In this document: positions 45,477 through 54,283 of the stretch, one piece after another | How the letters are laid out: the number at the start of each line of letters is the position of its first letter | Position numbering within the stretch: position 1 is the first letter of the stretch | Assembly (NCBI GenBank): GCA_025146925.1 | Contig: CP102260.1 | Span: 1,317,001 to 1,381,000 of the forward strand | Reading direction: 5' to 3' | DNA from: [Bacteroides] pectinophilus | GTDB taxonomy: Bacteria > Bacillota > Clostridia > Lachnospirales > Lachnospiraceae | Length of the DNA: 64,000 nucleotides | Translations under genes and position numbers: made by a program | The notes under the pieces: generated by a model | Databases searched by the model: none | The model's input: only the letters and a program-made list of their open reading frames with translations | Told to the model about the DNA's origin: nothing

Positions 45477-45532
45477 TATGATATCCTCCATATGTATGCT
45501 GCCTGTGGCAGCGTTGTTTAAAACTAGAATCT

Positions 45533-45561
45533 AATATACAACATTATTTTTGTAAATGCAA
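45533..45561 (-). promoter_or_regulatory. Promoter of argG
   Basis: Minus strand TTGCAT (45561-45556), 17 bases, TATATT (45538-45533). Confidence 0.6.
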
Positions 45562-45569
45562 CATATAAA

Positions 45570-45608
45570 AATGAATAATATGCAAAAAATATGAATAAAT
45601 ATAAAAAT
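45570..45608. promoter_or_regulatory. Two candidate ArgR boxes between argG and argC
   Basis: AATGAATAATATGCAA (core 45572-45584, TGAAT-N3-ATGCA) and ATGAATAAATATAAAA (from 45591) are close to the arginine-box pattern of TGAAT facing ATTCA across an AT spacer. Their starts are 20 bases apart, near the 21-base step usual for paired boxes of the ArgR hexamer. They lie between the two divergent promoters. The second box is weak in its right half. Confidence 0.5.
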
Positions 45609-45623
45609 TATTGCAAAAACCTC

Positions 45624-45652
45624 TTTACAATAAGTAAAAAGAGTAGTATTGT
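45624..45652 (+). promoter_or_regulatory. Promoter of argCJBD
   Basis: TTTACA (45624-45629), 17 bases, TATTGT (45647-45652), giving a leader of about 45 bases before argC. Confidence 0.55.
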
Positions 45653-45701
45653 ATCTAAAGTACTTAATTTGAAAACCTTATATGAAAGGAACGATGAGAC
45701 A

Positions 45702-46745
45702 ATGATTAAAGTCGGAATTATCGGTGCTACAGGATATGCAGGCAATGAATTGGTAAGGCTGCTCCTCGGACATAGCGAAGCACAGATTGAATGGTTTGGT
45801 TCAAGAAGTTATATTGACCAGAAATATGCAGATATATACAGAAATGTATTTCAGCTTGTTGATGCTAAGTGCATGGACGACAATATGGAGGAACTTGCTG
45901 ACAGAGTGGATGTGATATTTACTGCCACACCGCAGGGTCTTTGTGCATCACTCGTTAATGATAAGATTCTTTCTAAGGTGAAGATAGTCGACCTGAGTGC
46001 TGACTTCAGGCTCAAGAATGTAGATGTATATGAGCAGTGGTATAAGATAGAACATAAGAGTCCTCAGTACATAGATGAAGCTGTATACGGACTCTGTGAG
46101 ATAAACAGGAATAAGATAACAAAGGATACAAGAATTGTTGCTAATCCGGGATGCTACACAACGTGTTCCATACTTACAATATATCCTTTAGTTAAGGAAG
46201 GAATAATTGACCCGGATTCAATTATAATAGATGCAAAGTCAGGAACGTCAGGGGCAGGAAGAGGTGCCAAGGTTGCCAATCTGTTCTGCGAGGTTAATGA
46301 GAGCATGAAGGCATACGGAGTAGGTACTCACAGACATACTCCTGAGATTGAGGAACAGCTTGGTTATGCAGCAGGCAAGGATATAAAGCTTATATTCACA
46401 CCGCACCTTGTTCCTATGAACAGAGGAATACTTGTTACATCATATGCTGACCTTAAGAAGGATGTAACTTATGAAGATGTTAAGGCGGCATATGACAAGT
46501 ACTATAAGGATGAGTATTTTGTGAGAGTGCTTGATAAGGATGTCTGCCCTGAGACAAGATGGGTAGAAGGCAGTAATTATGTTGATGTCAACTTTAAGAT
46601 AGAGCCGAGAACAAACAGAATTATAATGATGGGCGCACTTGATAATCTTGTTAAGGGTGCAGCGGGTCAGGCAGTACAGAACATGAACCTCCTGTTTGGT
46701 CTTCCTGAGAATACGGGACTTAAGCAGGTTCCAATGTTCCCATAA
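45702..46745 (+). CDS. argC: N-acetyl-gamma-glutamyl-phosphate reductase
   Basis: The 347-residue enzyme begins MIKVGIIGATGYAGNELVRLL with the NADP loop, and has the catalytic cysteine in VANPGCYTTCSIL, SGTSGAGRGAKVANLFCEVNE and HRHTPEIEEQLG. It reduces N-acetylglutamyl phosphate to the semialdehyde. ATG 45702 is preceded by GAAAGGAACGATGAGACA; the longer frame from 45591 reads through the promoter and is rejected. It opens the operon argC-argJ-argB-argD. Confidence 0.96.
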   Translation: MIKVGIIGATGYAGNELVRLLLGHSEAQIEWFGSRSYIDQKYADIYRNVFQLVDAKCMDDNMEELADRVDVIFTATPQGLCASLVNDKILSKVKIVDLSADFRLKNVDVYEQWYKIEHKSPQYIDEAVYGLCEINRNKITKDTRIVANPGCYTTCSILTIYPLVKEGIIDPDSIIIDAKSGTSGAGRGAKVANLFCEVNESMKAYGVGTHRHTPEIEEQLGYAAGKDIKLIFTPHLVPMNRGILVTSYADLKKDVTYEDVKAAYDKYYKDEYFVRVLDKDVCPETRWVEGSNYVDVNFKIEPRTNRIIMMGALDNLVKGAAGQAVQNMNLLFGLPENTGLKQVPMFP

Positions 46746-46793
46746 TAATTTTTATTTGTTTAATGTTTAAATGTTTAACGGAGGAATCAGACT

Positions 46794-48020
46794 ATGGAGA
46801 TTATAAATGGCGGAGTTACCGCAGCTAAGGGCTTTCTTGCAACGGGAATAAATGTAGGTATTAAAAATAATGTAAAAAAAGATATGGCAATGGTGTTCTC
46901 CAGGACAGCTTGCGTCACAGCGGGAACATTTACAACTAACAAGGTATATGCGGCACCGGTCAAGTGGGACCGCAGCGTTGTATATAATTCAGAATATGCT
47001 CAGGCAGTTGTCATTAACAGCGGTGTAGCCAATGCCTGTACAGGCGAGGAAGGACTTAATAACTGTAAGGCACTTGCTGCTAAGGCAGGACAGGAGCTTT
47101 CAATCCCGGCCGATTCAGTACTCATAGCATCCACAGGTGTAATCGGCAAGCAGCTTCCGATGGACATAATGCTTGGAGGAATAAGCAGGCTTAAGGGACT
47201 GCTTGGTGAAGAGCTTACAGACGGAGAGCTTGCAGCAGAGGCAATTATGACAACAGATACGGTTAAGAAGCAGGCTGCCGTTACATTTGACGTTGCCGGA
47301 ACTAAAGTTACAATGGGTGGCATGTGCAAGGGCTCAGGAATGATTCATCCTAATATGGCAACAATGCTGGGATTTATCACTACAGACTTAAAGATTGAAA
47401 AAAGTGTTCTTCAGAAAGCACTTTCGGCAATTATCGCAGATACATTTAATATGATATCAGTTGACGGTGATACATCAACTAACGATACGGTTCTTGTCCT
47501 TGCTAATGGCGAGGCAGGCAATGCAGAGATTACTTCAGAGAACAGCGAAGGCTACAAGGAGTTCTACGAAGCGCTTCTTTACATCTGTACGGAGCTTGCC
47601 AAGAAGATTGCAGGCGATGGCGAAGGAGCAACGTGTCTGTTTGAGGTTAAGGTAATCAATGCATCGGACAAGGAGCAGGCGAAGATTCTCAGCAAGTCAA
47701 TAGTTACATCAAGCCTTACAAAGGCAGCGATATTCGGACATGATGCCAACTGGGGAAGGATTCTCTGTGCAATGGGCTATTCTTCAGCTGACTTTGACCC
47801 TGAGAAGGTTGATATTTACTTTGAGAGCAGTGCAGGCAGGATTAAGATTGTTGAGAACGGAACTGCAACTGACTACAGCGAGGATGAGGCAACTAAGATT
47901 CTTTCGCAGAGTCCGGTGACAGCAATTGCAGATGTTAAGATGGGCAATGCGGCAGCAACAGCATGGGGCTGCGACCTTACGTTTGATTATGTTAAGATTA
48001 ATGCAGATTACAGAAGTTAA
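46794..48020 (+). CDS. argJ: Bifunctional ornithine acetyltransferase / N-acetylglutamate synthase
   Basis: The 408-residue precursor has [24 protein letters not shown], where the Ala-Thr bond before MLGF is the self-cleavage site that frees the nucleophile Thr; [10 protein letters not shown] and [16 protein letters not shown] are also typical. It moves the acetyl group from N-acetylornithine to glutamate, so the pathway is cyclic, and the N-acetylglutamate synthase activity may prime it. The start ATG follows ACGGAGGAATCAGACT. argB follows after 11 bases. Confidence 0.95.
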   Translation: MEIINGGVTAAKGFLATGINVGIKNNVKKDMAMVFSRTACVTAGTFTTNKVYAAPVKWDRSVVYNSEYAQAVVINSGVANACTGEEGLNNCKALAAKAGQELSIPADSVLIASTGVIGKQLPMDIMLGGISRLKGLLGEELTDGELAAEAIMTTDTVKKQAAVTFDVAGTKVTMGGMCKGSGMIHPNMATMLGFITTDLKIEKSVLQKALSAIIADTFNMISVDGDTSTNDTVLVLANGEAGNAEITSENSEGYKEFYEALLYICTELAKKIAGDGEGATCLFEVKVINASDKEQAKILSKSIVTSSLTKAAIFGHDANWGRILCAMGYSSADFDPEKVDIYFESSAGRIKIVENGTATDYSEDEATKILSQSPVTAIADVKMGNAAATAWGCDLTFDYVKINADYRS

Positions 48021-48031
48021 GGAGAATAGAG

Positions 48032-48934
48032 ATGCCGGTTAATATTGATGAAGAATTAAAAAAAGCAGAAGTGCTTATTGAGGCGCTTCCTTATATACAG
48101 AAGTTCAATCGTAAGATTATCGTTGTCAAGTACGGCGGAAGTGCCATGGTTGACGAGGAACTTAAAAGAAAGGTTATTGAGGATGTAGTACTTCTTAAGC
48201 TTGTTGGTTTCAAGCCGATAATAGTTCATGGCGGCGGCAAGGAGATAAGCAGCTGGGTTAAAAAATCAGGAATGGAGCCAAAGTTCGTGAACGGGCTGCG
48301 CGTTACTGACGAACCTACAATGGAGATTGCAGAGATGGTTCTCAATAAGGTGAATAAAAGCCTTGTATCAATGATTCAGGATCTTGGCGTTAAGGCATGC
48401 GGTATAAGCGGCAAGGACGGCGGCATGCTTCATGTTAAGAAAAAGCTTTCGGCAGGAGAAGATATCGGATATGTAGGCGATGTAGACGATGTTAATCCTG
48501 AGATAATTCATGCACTCCTTAAGGATGATTTCCTTCCTGTCATATGCCCGATAGGATTCGGCAGTGACCATCACGCATACAATATCAATGCTGATGATGC
48601 AGCGTGTGCAATCGCAAGAGCCGTAGATGCGGAAAAGCTTGCATTCCTTACGGATACAGAGGGTGTATTCAGGGATTTCGAGGATAAGAACTCACTTATA
48701 TCTGAACTTACAACAGCGGAGGCAAGAAAACTTCTTGCGGGCGGAACAATCGGCGGCGGAATGCTTCCTAAGCTCAATAACTGTATTGATGCAGTTGAAA
48801 ATGGCGTATCAAGGGTGCATATTCTTGACGGCAGAATACCTCACTGTCTGCTCCTTGAAATATTTACCAATAAGGGTGTTGGTACTGCAATTCTCGGAGA
48901 AGATGCAGAACACTTTTACAACACAAATATCTGA
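48032..48934 (+). CDS. argB: Acetylglutamate kinase
   Basis: The 300-residue protein has [51 protein letters not shown] and [21 protein letters not shown], as in ArgB. It phosphorylates N-acetylglutamate. The N-terminal helix [20 protein letters not shown] before the kinase core is the element that links hexamers in arginine-inhibited forms, so feedback by arginine is likely. The start ATG follows AAGGAGAATAGAG. Confidence 0.95.
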   Translation: MPVNIDEELKKAEVLIEALPYIQKFNRKIIVVKYGGSAMVDEELKRKVIEDVVLLKLVGFKPIIVHGGGKEISSWVKKSGMEPKFVNGLRVTDEPTMEIAEMVLNKVNKSLVSMIQDLGVKACGISGKDGGMLHVKKKLSAGEDIGYVGDVDDVNPEIIHALLKDDFLPVICPIGFGSDHHAYNINADDAACAIARAVDAEKLAFLTDTEGVFRDFEDKNSLISELTTAEARKLLAGGTIGGGMLPKLNNCIDAVENGVSRVHILDGRIPHCLLLEIFTNKGVGTAILGEDAEHFYNTNI

Positions 48935-48974
48935 TATAATAGCCATGCGATGCATGACAGAACGGAGATGACAG

Positions 48975-50168
48975 ATGAATACACAGGAAATAATCACAAC
49001 AGCAGAGGAACACCTTTTCCATACATATAACAGGTATCAGATTTCTCTCGACAGAGGAGAGGGAGTGCATCTGTATGATGCTGATGGTAAGGAATATGTT
49101 GATTTTGGTGCCGGAATAGCAGTATTTGCTCTTGGATATAATAACAAGGAATATAACGATGCACTTAAGGCACAGATAGATAAGCTTATCCATACATCAA
49201 ACTATTTCTATAACGAGCCGGCAGCTAAGGCAGCTAAGGCTATAACCGAAGTATCGGGAATGGACAGGGTATTCTTCACAAACAGCGGTACTGAGGCAAT
49301 TGAAGGTGCAATTAAGCTCGCTAAGAAGTATGCATATCTCAAGGATGACTCAACAGACCATGAGATTATTGCAATGCAGCATTCATTCCACGGAAGAAGT
49401 ATGGGCGCTCTTGCCGTAACAGGCAACAGGCATTATCAGGAAGCATTCGGACCGATGATTCCGGGAATAAAGTTTGCGCAGTACAATAACCTTGCCAGCG
49501 TTGAAGAACTCGTTAATGATAAGACATGTGCAATCATCTTTGAGACAGTTCAGGGTGAGGGCGGTATATATCCTGCAAAGCCTGAATTTATTAAGGGTGT
49601 AAGAAAGCTCTGCGATGAGAAGGGAATACTGCTTATCCTTGATGAGATTCAGTGTGGTATGGGACGTACAGGTACAATGTTTGCATATGAGCAGTATGGC
49701 GTTAAGCCGGATATCCTTACGGTTGCCAAGGCTCTTGGCTGTGGTGTGCCTGTAGGCGCATTCCTTGCCAGGGAAGAGGTTGCCAAGGCGCTTGTTCCGG
49801 GTGACCACGGAACTACATACGGAGGCAATCCGCTGGCATGTGCCGCAGCAGTTAAGGCCCTTGAGCTTTTCAAGAAGCAGAATGTGCTCGATAATGTTAA
49901 GAAGGTATCAGCTTATCTTGAGAAAAAGCTTGATGAGATAGTTGCTGAATATGATTATGTTGTTGAGAGGCGGGGACTTGGACTTATGCAGGGACTTGAG
50001 ATTAATACGGATGTTAAGGATCTCAAGAAAGTAATTGCAGCATGTCTTGATAACGGTCTGATTCTATTTACCGCAGGGACTAATGTAATACGTTTTGTTC
50101 CGCCGCTTGTAATATCAGAGGCTGATGTTGACGAGATGATAACAAAGCTTAAGAAAGCATTAGCATAA
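48975..50168 (+). CDS. argD: Acetylornithine aminotransferase
   Basis: The 397-residue class III PLP aminotransferase has FTNSGTEAIEGAIKLAKKY, SFHGRSMGALAVTGN, LLILDEIQCGMGRTGTMFAYE and the PLP lysine in ILTVAKALGCGVPVGAFLA. It makes N-acetylornithine. The start ATG follows ACGGAGATGACAG. argF is not in the window. A solute-binding lipoprotein gene follows within 20 bases. Confidence 0.95.
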   Translation: MNTQEIITTAEEHLFHTYNRYQISLDRGEGVHLYDADGKEYVDFGAGIAVFALGYNNKEYNDALKAQIDKLIHTSNYFYNEPAAKAAKAITEVSGMDRVFFTNSGTEAIEGAIKLAKKYAYLKDDSTDHEIIAMQHSFHGRSMGALAVTGNRHYQEAFGPMIPGIKFAQYNNLASVEELVNDKTCAIIFETVQGEGGIYPAKPEFIKGVRKLCDEKGILLILDEIQCGMGRTGTMFAYEQYGVKPDILTVAKALGCGVPVGAFLAREEVAKALVPGDHGTTYGGNPLACAAAVKALELFKKQNVLDNVKKVSAYLEKKLDEIVAEYDYVVERRGLGLMQGLEINTDVKDLKKVIAACLDNGLILFTAGTNVIRFVPPLVISEADVDEMITKLKKALA

Positions 50169-50185
50169 ATATGATGAGGATTTGT

Positions 50186-51457
50186 ATGACTTTAAAAAAA
50201 TATTTTAAGAAATTTGCAGCATTGGGACTTGCAGTCTCAATGCTTGCTTCGGTTACGGCATGCTCGGGTAATTCAGATAAGACAACACCTGAGGTTGAAC
50301 TTGAGGAGGATGTTAATGTTAATCTCTGGTACTCAGATGACAGGTATACGGGTTATTTTGAGGAATGTGCCAGAAGATATCATGAGTCCAATGCACATGT
50401 TACGGTTATGCTTAATCTTGTTGAAGATGAGAATTACCTCGATGATGTATATAATTCATGTATAAAGTCAGATGATGGTGCGGACATATTCATGATGTCA
50501 TCGGATGACGTGCAGAAAGCCTATCTGATGGGACTTATGAGTGCCAATACTCTGTACCCTGAGACATTTAATGAAGATGTATACGGCAGGGCGGCGATAG
50601 CAGCTTCAACATACAGTGGCAGGCTTCTTGGATATCCGCTGACATTTGAGACAAGCGTTATGGTATATAACAAAAAGTTTGCAACGCCATTTAAGACATT
50701 TGAGGAGATAACAGGCTTCAGTGATAATTTCCAGCATACGGACGAGAATGAAGCCGTAACACAGATTATCGGATGGGATGTGTCGGATGTAAGTCTTAAC
50801 TATGCATTCCTTGGTGAATATATGAATGTCGGAGGCGATAATGCTGATGATGTTACAAAGACATATCTTCAGGATGACAACATTAAAGCAGCAGCGCAGG
50901 CATATCTTCAGTTCAAGGATTCTTACGGAATTGTAAGAGACAACCCTAAGTACAGTGATTATATCAGGAAGTTTACGGAAGGGTCACTTCTTTATACAAT
51001 TGTCAATACAAGTGATCTTTCATCGATAGCTGCATCAGGAATTGATTACGGAATTATGCAGATTCCTGATTATAATTCTACACTTAAGACAAGAGCAATG
51101 TCTAAGACATATATGCTTGCGGTTACGCCATATGCGTCTAATTCAAGAATTGCGGCAAGTGTTGCCAGGATGTTTACATACGATTATGCAGATGAGCTTA
51201 TCAGCCTGTCATCTATGCCGGCGGCAAGAGGTGACATACCTGACCACCCTGAACAGTATAATGCACTGCATTCCGTGTATGCGGGTACAGCTCTTAAGGC
51301 AAGATACATGGAAGCAGGCGACTATTATCTCAAGCTTGAGATAATGCTTCATCAGATATGGGACAAGACGGCATCGGTTGGTGACGCATATATACAGTTC
51401 AAAGATTATGTGACTACAACAATGAATCTTACCAATAAGACGCAGACAGCAAAGTAG
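50186..51457 (+). CDS. Extracellular solute-binding lipoprotein (ABC family 1 type), orphan
   Basis: The 423-residue protein has a lipoprotein signal peptide: a basic start MTLKKYFKKFAALG, hydrophobic core and lipobox SVTACSGN with Cys at about residue 27. The mature part (VNLWYSDDRYTGYFEECARRY, IFMMSSDDVQKAYLMGLM, YPLTFETSVMVYNKKFATPF) has the two-lobe pattern of sugar-type binding proteins. No permease or ATPase genes are next to it, so its transport partners are elsewhere or it acts as a sensor. ATG 50186 has GAGGA 5 bases before it; ATG 50171 and 50174 are in frame but lie before that site. It sits in the arg transcript, just after argD. Confidence 0.88.
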   Translation: MTLKKYFKKFAALGLAVSMLASVTACSGNSDKTTPEVELEEDVNVNLWYSDDRYTGYFEECARRYHESNAHVTVMLNLVEDENYLDDVYNSCIKSDDGADIFMMSSDDVQKAYLMGLMSANTLYPETFNEDVYGRAAIAASTYSGRLLGYPLTFETSVMVYNKKFATPFKTFEEITGFSDNFQHTDENEAVTQIIGWDVSDVSLNYAFLGEYMNVGGDNADDVTKTYLQDDNIKAAAQAYLQFKDSYGIVRDNPKYSDYIRKFTEGSLLYTIVNTSDLSSIAASGIDYGIMQIPDYNSTLKTRAMSKTYMLAVTPYASNSRIAASVARMFTYDYADELISLSSMPAARGDIPDHPEQYNALHSVYAGTALKARYMEAGDYYLKLEIMLHQIWDKTASVGDAYIQFKDYVTTTMNLTNKTQTAK

Positions 51458-51470
51458 CGTATGAATGAAT

Positions 51471-51544
51471 AAAACCTGTCATGGCGGGCATCCTTAATGT
51501 ATAAATTAAAGTTTATACCGGGAGGCGGCTATGACAGGTTTTTT
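51471..51544 (+). terminator. Terminator-like hairpin overlapping the next start codon
   Basis: AAAACCTGTCATGGC (51471-51485) pairs with GCTATGACAGGTTTT (51528-51542), one G-U pair in 15, followed by TT. The 3' arm contains the ATG (51531) and first codons of the downstream transporter gene, and the loop holds its GGGAGG. The hairpin can end the upstream transcript and, if transcribed, hide the start codon. Confidence 0.75.
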
Positions 51545-51974
51545 GATTGCAATGATATCAGGTGCGCTCATGAGTATTCAGGGCGTTTTTAATACGGATG
51601 TTACTAAGAGCAGCAGCATATGGGTTGCGGCGGGTTTTGTCCAGCTTACGGCACTTGCAATGTGCGTAGTGATGTGGTTCGTGACCGGGCGTCCGGACGT
51701 GATGGCACTTTTTTCAGTAGAGCGTAAATATGCGCTCCTCGGTGGTGTTATAGGTGCGTTTATCACATATACAGTTGTCAGGAGCATGTCATCACTCGGA
51801 ACTGCCAAGGCATCCCTTACCATTGTTGTCACACAGGTGGCGGCAGCCTATTTAATAGAGCTTTTCGGACTGTTCGGAAGCGAAAAGTCGGATTTCTCAT
51901 GGGGAAAGTTCATCGGGCTTGCAATTGCCATTGTGGGGCTTGTGGTGTTCAACATGGTAGGACAGGATGCGTGA
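51531..51974 (+). CDS. DMT-family transporter, DUF606 (YdcZ) type
   Basis: The 147-residue protein has five hydrophobic helices. MISGALMSIQGVFNTDVTK at the N-terminus is the DUF606 signature, and GVIGAFITYTVVRSMSSLGTAKASLTIVV is also typical. DUF606 members are half-size drug/metabolite transporters that work as dimers; the substrate is unknown. The ATG follows GGGAGGCGGCT and is inside the hairpin at 51471-51544. TATAAA at 51499-51504 could be a -10 box for a private promoter in the loop, but no clear -35 is present. Confidence 0.88.
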   Translation: MTGFLIAMISGALMSIQGVFNTDVTKSSSIWVAAGFVQLTALAMCVVMWFVTGRPDVMALFSVERKYALLGGVIGAFITYTVVRSMSSLGTAKASLTIVVTQVAAAYLIELFGLFGSEKSDFSWGKFIGLAIAIVGLVVFNMVGQDA

Positions 51975-52018
51975 ATGGGGAAGTGGGATTGATGCTGTAA
52001 AAAAATTACGGCATCCTA

Positions 52019-52047
52019 TTGAAAAAATATATGTCAGCAAGTATACT
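52019..52047 (+). promoter_or_regulatory. Promoter of the AAA/TOPRIM gene pair
   Basis: TTGAAA (52019-52024), 17 bases, TATACT (52042-52047), with a leader of about 33 bases before the GTG start. A short palindrome GATGCTGTAA/TTACGGCATC (51991-52015) lies just upstream. Confidence 0.65.
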
Positions 52048-52086
52048 ATTTATATATATGAAGAATCTTGAAAGGGGGAAATCTTC

Positions 52087-53241
52087 GTGTTAAAAAAATT
52101 CTGTTTAAAGAATTATAAGACATTTAAAAATGAAATAGTTATAGATTTCTCTAATATTGCAGGATATCAGTTCAGCACAGATTGTATCAGTAATGGCTTG
52201 ATAAGCAAGATGCTTATATACGGGCGTAATGCAACCGGCAAAACTAATCTTGGACGTGCAATTACTGACATATGTGGGACTGTATTTGGCTCAGTACGGT
52301 TTGAGAGAGAGGGGATATTTCTGAATGCTGATTCTGATGAGGAAGCGGCAGAGTTTATATATGAATTTATCTTTGGCGAAGATGATGTTATATATAAATA
52401 TAAAAGGAAATCGCCTCAGGAGCTTAAAGATGAAGAATTAATAGTTAATGGCAACAGCATTTTTAGATGTGACTTTAAAAATGATACATACAACTTTGAT
52501 AATTTACTCTATATCAATGCTGAGACTGCCAGGGTAGACAGATATATGCAGATGCTCCGTACAGAAGATGCAGATGATGAGTTACATGACTCACAGCTGC
52601 CGTTTTTCAGATGGCTTGCCAATAATAGTGCATTTGATAATGACTCACCGCTTATTAAGCTATTGTCATATGTACGAAGAATGAACATGGTAACAGTAAG
52701 CAATGCGATAATGGCAAAACCGAGACAGTATAATGAGAACTTTTTTGATTCTTTGGATAATGAAAAGAAGTTACAGGATTTTGAAGATTTTCTTAATATA
52801 ATGGGAATTGAATGCCGGCTTGTAATAAAGAGGCTTCCGGATGGACAGAGACAGTTATATTTTAGACATCACAGGCTTGTACCATTCTATGAAACGGCAT
52901 CAAGCGGAACACTTGCACTTGTACATTTGTACAGGAGGCTTATTCCGAGAGATTGGGAACCGTCATTTATATATCTTGATGAGTTTGATGCATTTTACCA
53001 TTACGAGATGGCTGAAAATGTCATGAAATTTTTAAAAAGCAGATATCCTGAAAGTCAGATAATCATGACATCACACAACACTAATCTTATGACAAACAGG
53101 CTTATGAGACCGGACTGCCTTTTTATTCTGTCAAGAAGCGGTTCACTGACATCATTATGCAATGCAACACCGAGGGAATTAAGAGAAGGTCACAATCTTG
53201 AGAAGATGTACATAAGTGGGGAATTTGAAAAGTATGAATGA
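52087..53241 (+). CDS. AAA-family ATPase (SMC/OLD-like), probable defence protein
   Basis: The 384-residue protein starts MLKKFCLKNYKTFKNEIVIDF, the usual opening of AAA_15/OLD-type ATPases. It has Walker A GRNATGKT (46-53), a signature-like SSGTLALVHLY (272-282), Walker B FIYLDEFDAF with Asp298-Glu299, and the switch His330 in MTSHNTN. No coiled-coil arms of SMC length are present. It is followed at once (8-base overlap) by a TOPRIM-like gene. Such ATPase plus TOPRIM pairs occur in anti-phage systems such as PARIS, Gabija and OLD-related groups; which one, if any, is not decided here. The GTG start follows GAAAGGGGGAAATCTTC. Its base composition looks more AT-rich than flanking genes, suggesting transfer. 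Confidence 0.85.
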   Translation: MLKKFCLKNYKTFKNEIVIDFSNIAGYQFSTDCISNGLISKMLIYGRNATGKTNLGRAITDICGTVFGSVRFEREGIFLNADSDEEAAEFIYEFIFGEDDVIYKYKRKSPQELKDEELIVNGNSIFRCDFKNDTYNFDNLLYINAETARVDRYMQMLRTEDADDELHDSQLPFFRWLANNSAFDNDSPLIKLLSYVRRMNMVTVSNAIMAKPRQYNENFFDSLDNEKKLQDFEDFLNIMGIECRLVIKRLPDGQRQLYFRHHRLVPFYETASSGTLALVHLYRRLIPRDWEPSFIYLDEFDAFYHYEMAENVMKFLKSRYPESQIIMTSHNTNLMTNRLMRPDCLFILSRSGSLTSLCNATPRELREGHNLEKMYISGEFEKYE

Positions 53242-54283
53242 TTATGAAGAGGGGCGTAAAAGGGGTAGGAGCCTTTTGGTTGTAGAAGGGGAACATGAAA
53301 AAGACAGGCTTTTCTGGCTGATTCTAAGATGCTTTCCTGAAATTGAAATCGATGAAGGTAACATATGGGTATATCATACGAATATTTATATTTTGTATGA
53401 TGACATAGTAAGGGAATATGGAGAAGACTGGTTTGAATATCGTGAAGATATCGACCTGCCATTTGTTATTAGTAAAAAACAGGAAATAGAGAATGTCTGC
53501 TATAAGTCGGATTTTACCAATATAGTCCTTGTGTTTGATTATGAGCGCCATGACCCTAATTTTACAGAGGCTAAGATTATGAGTATGCAACAGACGTTTA
53601 CAGATTCAACAGATATGGGAATGCTTTATATAAATTATCCAATGATTGAATCATATCAGCATCTGAAAAACCTGCCGGATTCAGAATATATTAACAGGAC
53701 TGTAAGTGCATCAATTAATGCCGGGGCAATATATAAAAATACAGTAAAGAAAAACAGCGTTATAGCTCCTATGGTGGATTATCCGCACAGACTTGAGGAT
53801 TTACTCAGTAACAGATTCGTGATAGATAATCCGGTAATAAGAATGAAATGCTGTGAAAGAATACTTGCATTAAACTCTGTTGGAGATATAGAAACAGAGG
53901 TCGAATGTATAATAAATAATATTATGGATAGCAAAAAAGCACTGACAGCAAAATATCAGCTTATTGATTGGATTCACAAGCAGCACTATGCAGAACATGG
54001 ATTAACATATTGGCAATATATGAGAAATGTGCTTAGGAAGATAGCTGTTTACAATATATTAAAAGCGGATTATATACAAAATGAAACTAAAAATACAGAT
54101 GAAGATGATAACAGTTACCGTAGGCATTATGAAAATATAGACTTTTTGAACATTCTCAATATACAGAATGAACTAAGCAGAGACAGGCAGAATGGCTATA
54201 TATGGGTGCTTAATACATGCATAATGTATATTGCAGAGTATAATTTCAGATTAATAGAACAGGAAAAAGGAGACAACCAATGA
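53234..54283 (+). CDS. TOPRIM-like partner of the AAA ATPase, candidate nuclease effector
   Basis: The 349-residue protein has RSLLVVEGEHEKDRLFWLI (12-30), with Glu18 in the VEGxxEK pattern of TOPRIM domains. NIVLVFDYERHD (96-107) has Asp102, Glu104 and Asp107 where the TOPRIM acidic cluster belongs, and INYPMIESYQHLKNLP resembles the PxxExW/Y-type segment of RloB/OLD-like nucleases. The rest is helical and unrecognised. I take ATG 53234; the in-frame GTG 53216 is possible. It overlaps the ATPase gene by 8 bases and rlmI by 4, so all three are coupled. By analogy to known pairs, the ATPase would sense infection and this protein cut nucleic acid. This is inference. Confidence 0.78.
   Translation: MNDYEEGRKRGRSLLVVEGEHEKDRLFWLILRCFPEIEIDEGNIWVYHTNIYILYDDIVREYGEDWFEYREDIDLPFVISKKQEIENVCYKSDFTNIVLVFDYERHDPNFTEAKIMSMQQTFTDSTDMGMLYINYPMIESYQHLKNLPDSEYINRTVSASINAGAIYKNTVKKNSVIAPMVDYPHRLEDLLSNRFVIDNPVIRMKCCERILALNSVGDIETEVECIINNIMDSKKALTAKYQLIDWIHKQHYAEHGLTYWQYMRNVLRKIAVYNILKADYIQNETKNTDEDDNSYRRHYENIDFLNILNIQNELSRDRQNGYIWVLNTCIMYIAEYNFRLIEQEKGDNQ

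Noticed and set aside
45541-45640. AT-rich arg intergenic region as replication origin
   Set aside because: No DnaA-box cluster and no dnaA/dnaN nearby; promoters and ArgR-like sites explain the AT richness.
45591-45701. N-terminal extension of argC from ATG 45591
   Set aside because: It covers the argC promoter and has no ribosome site; ATG 45702 gives the standard ArgC start.
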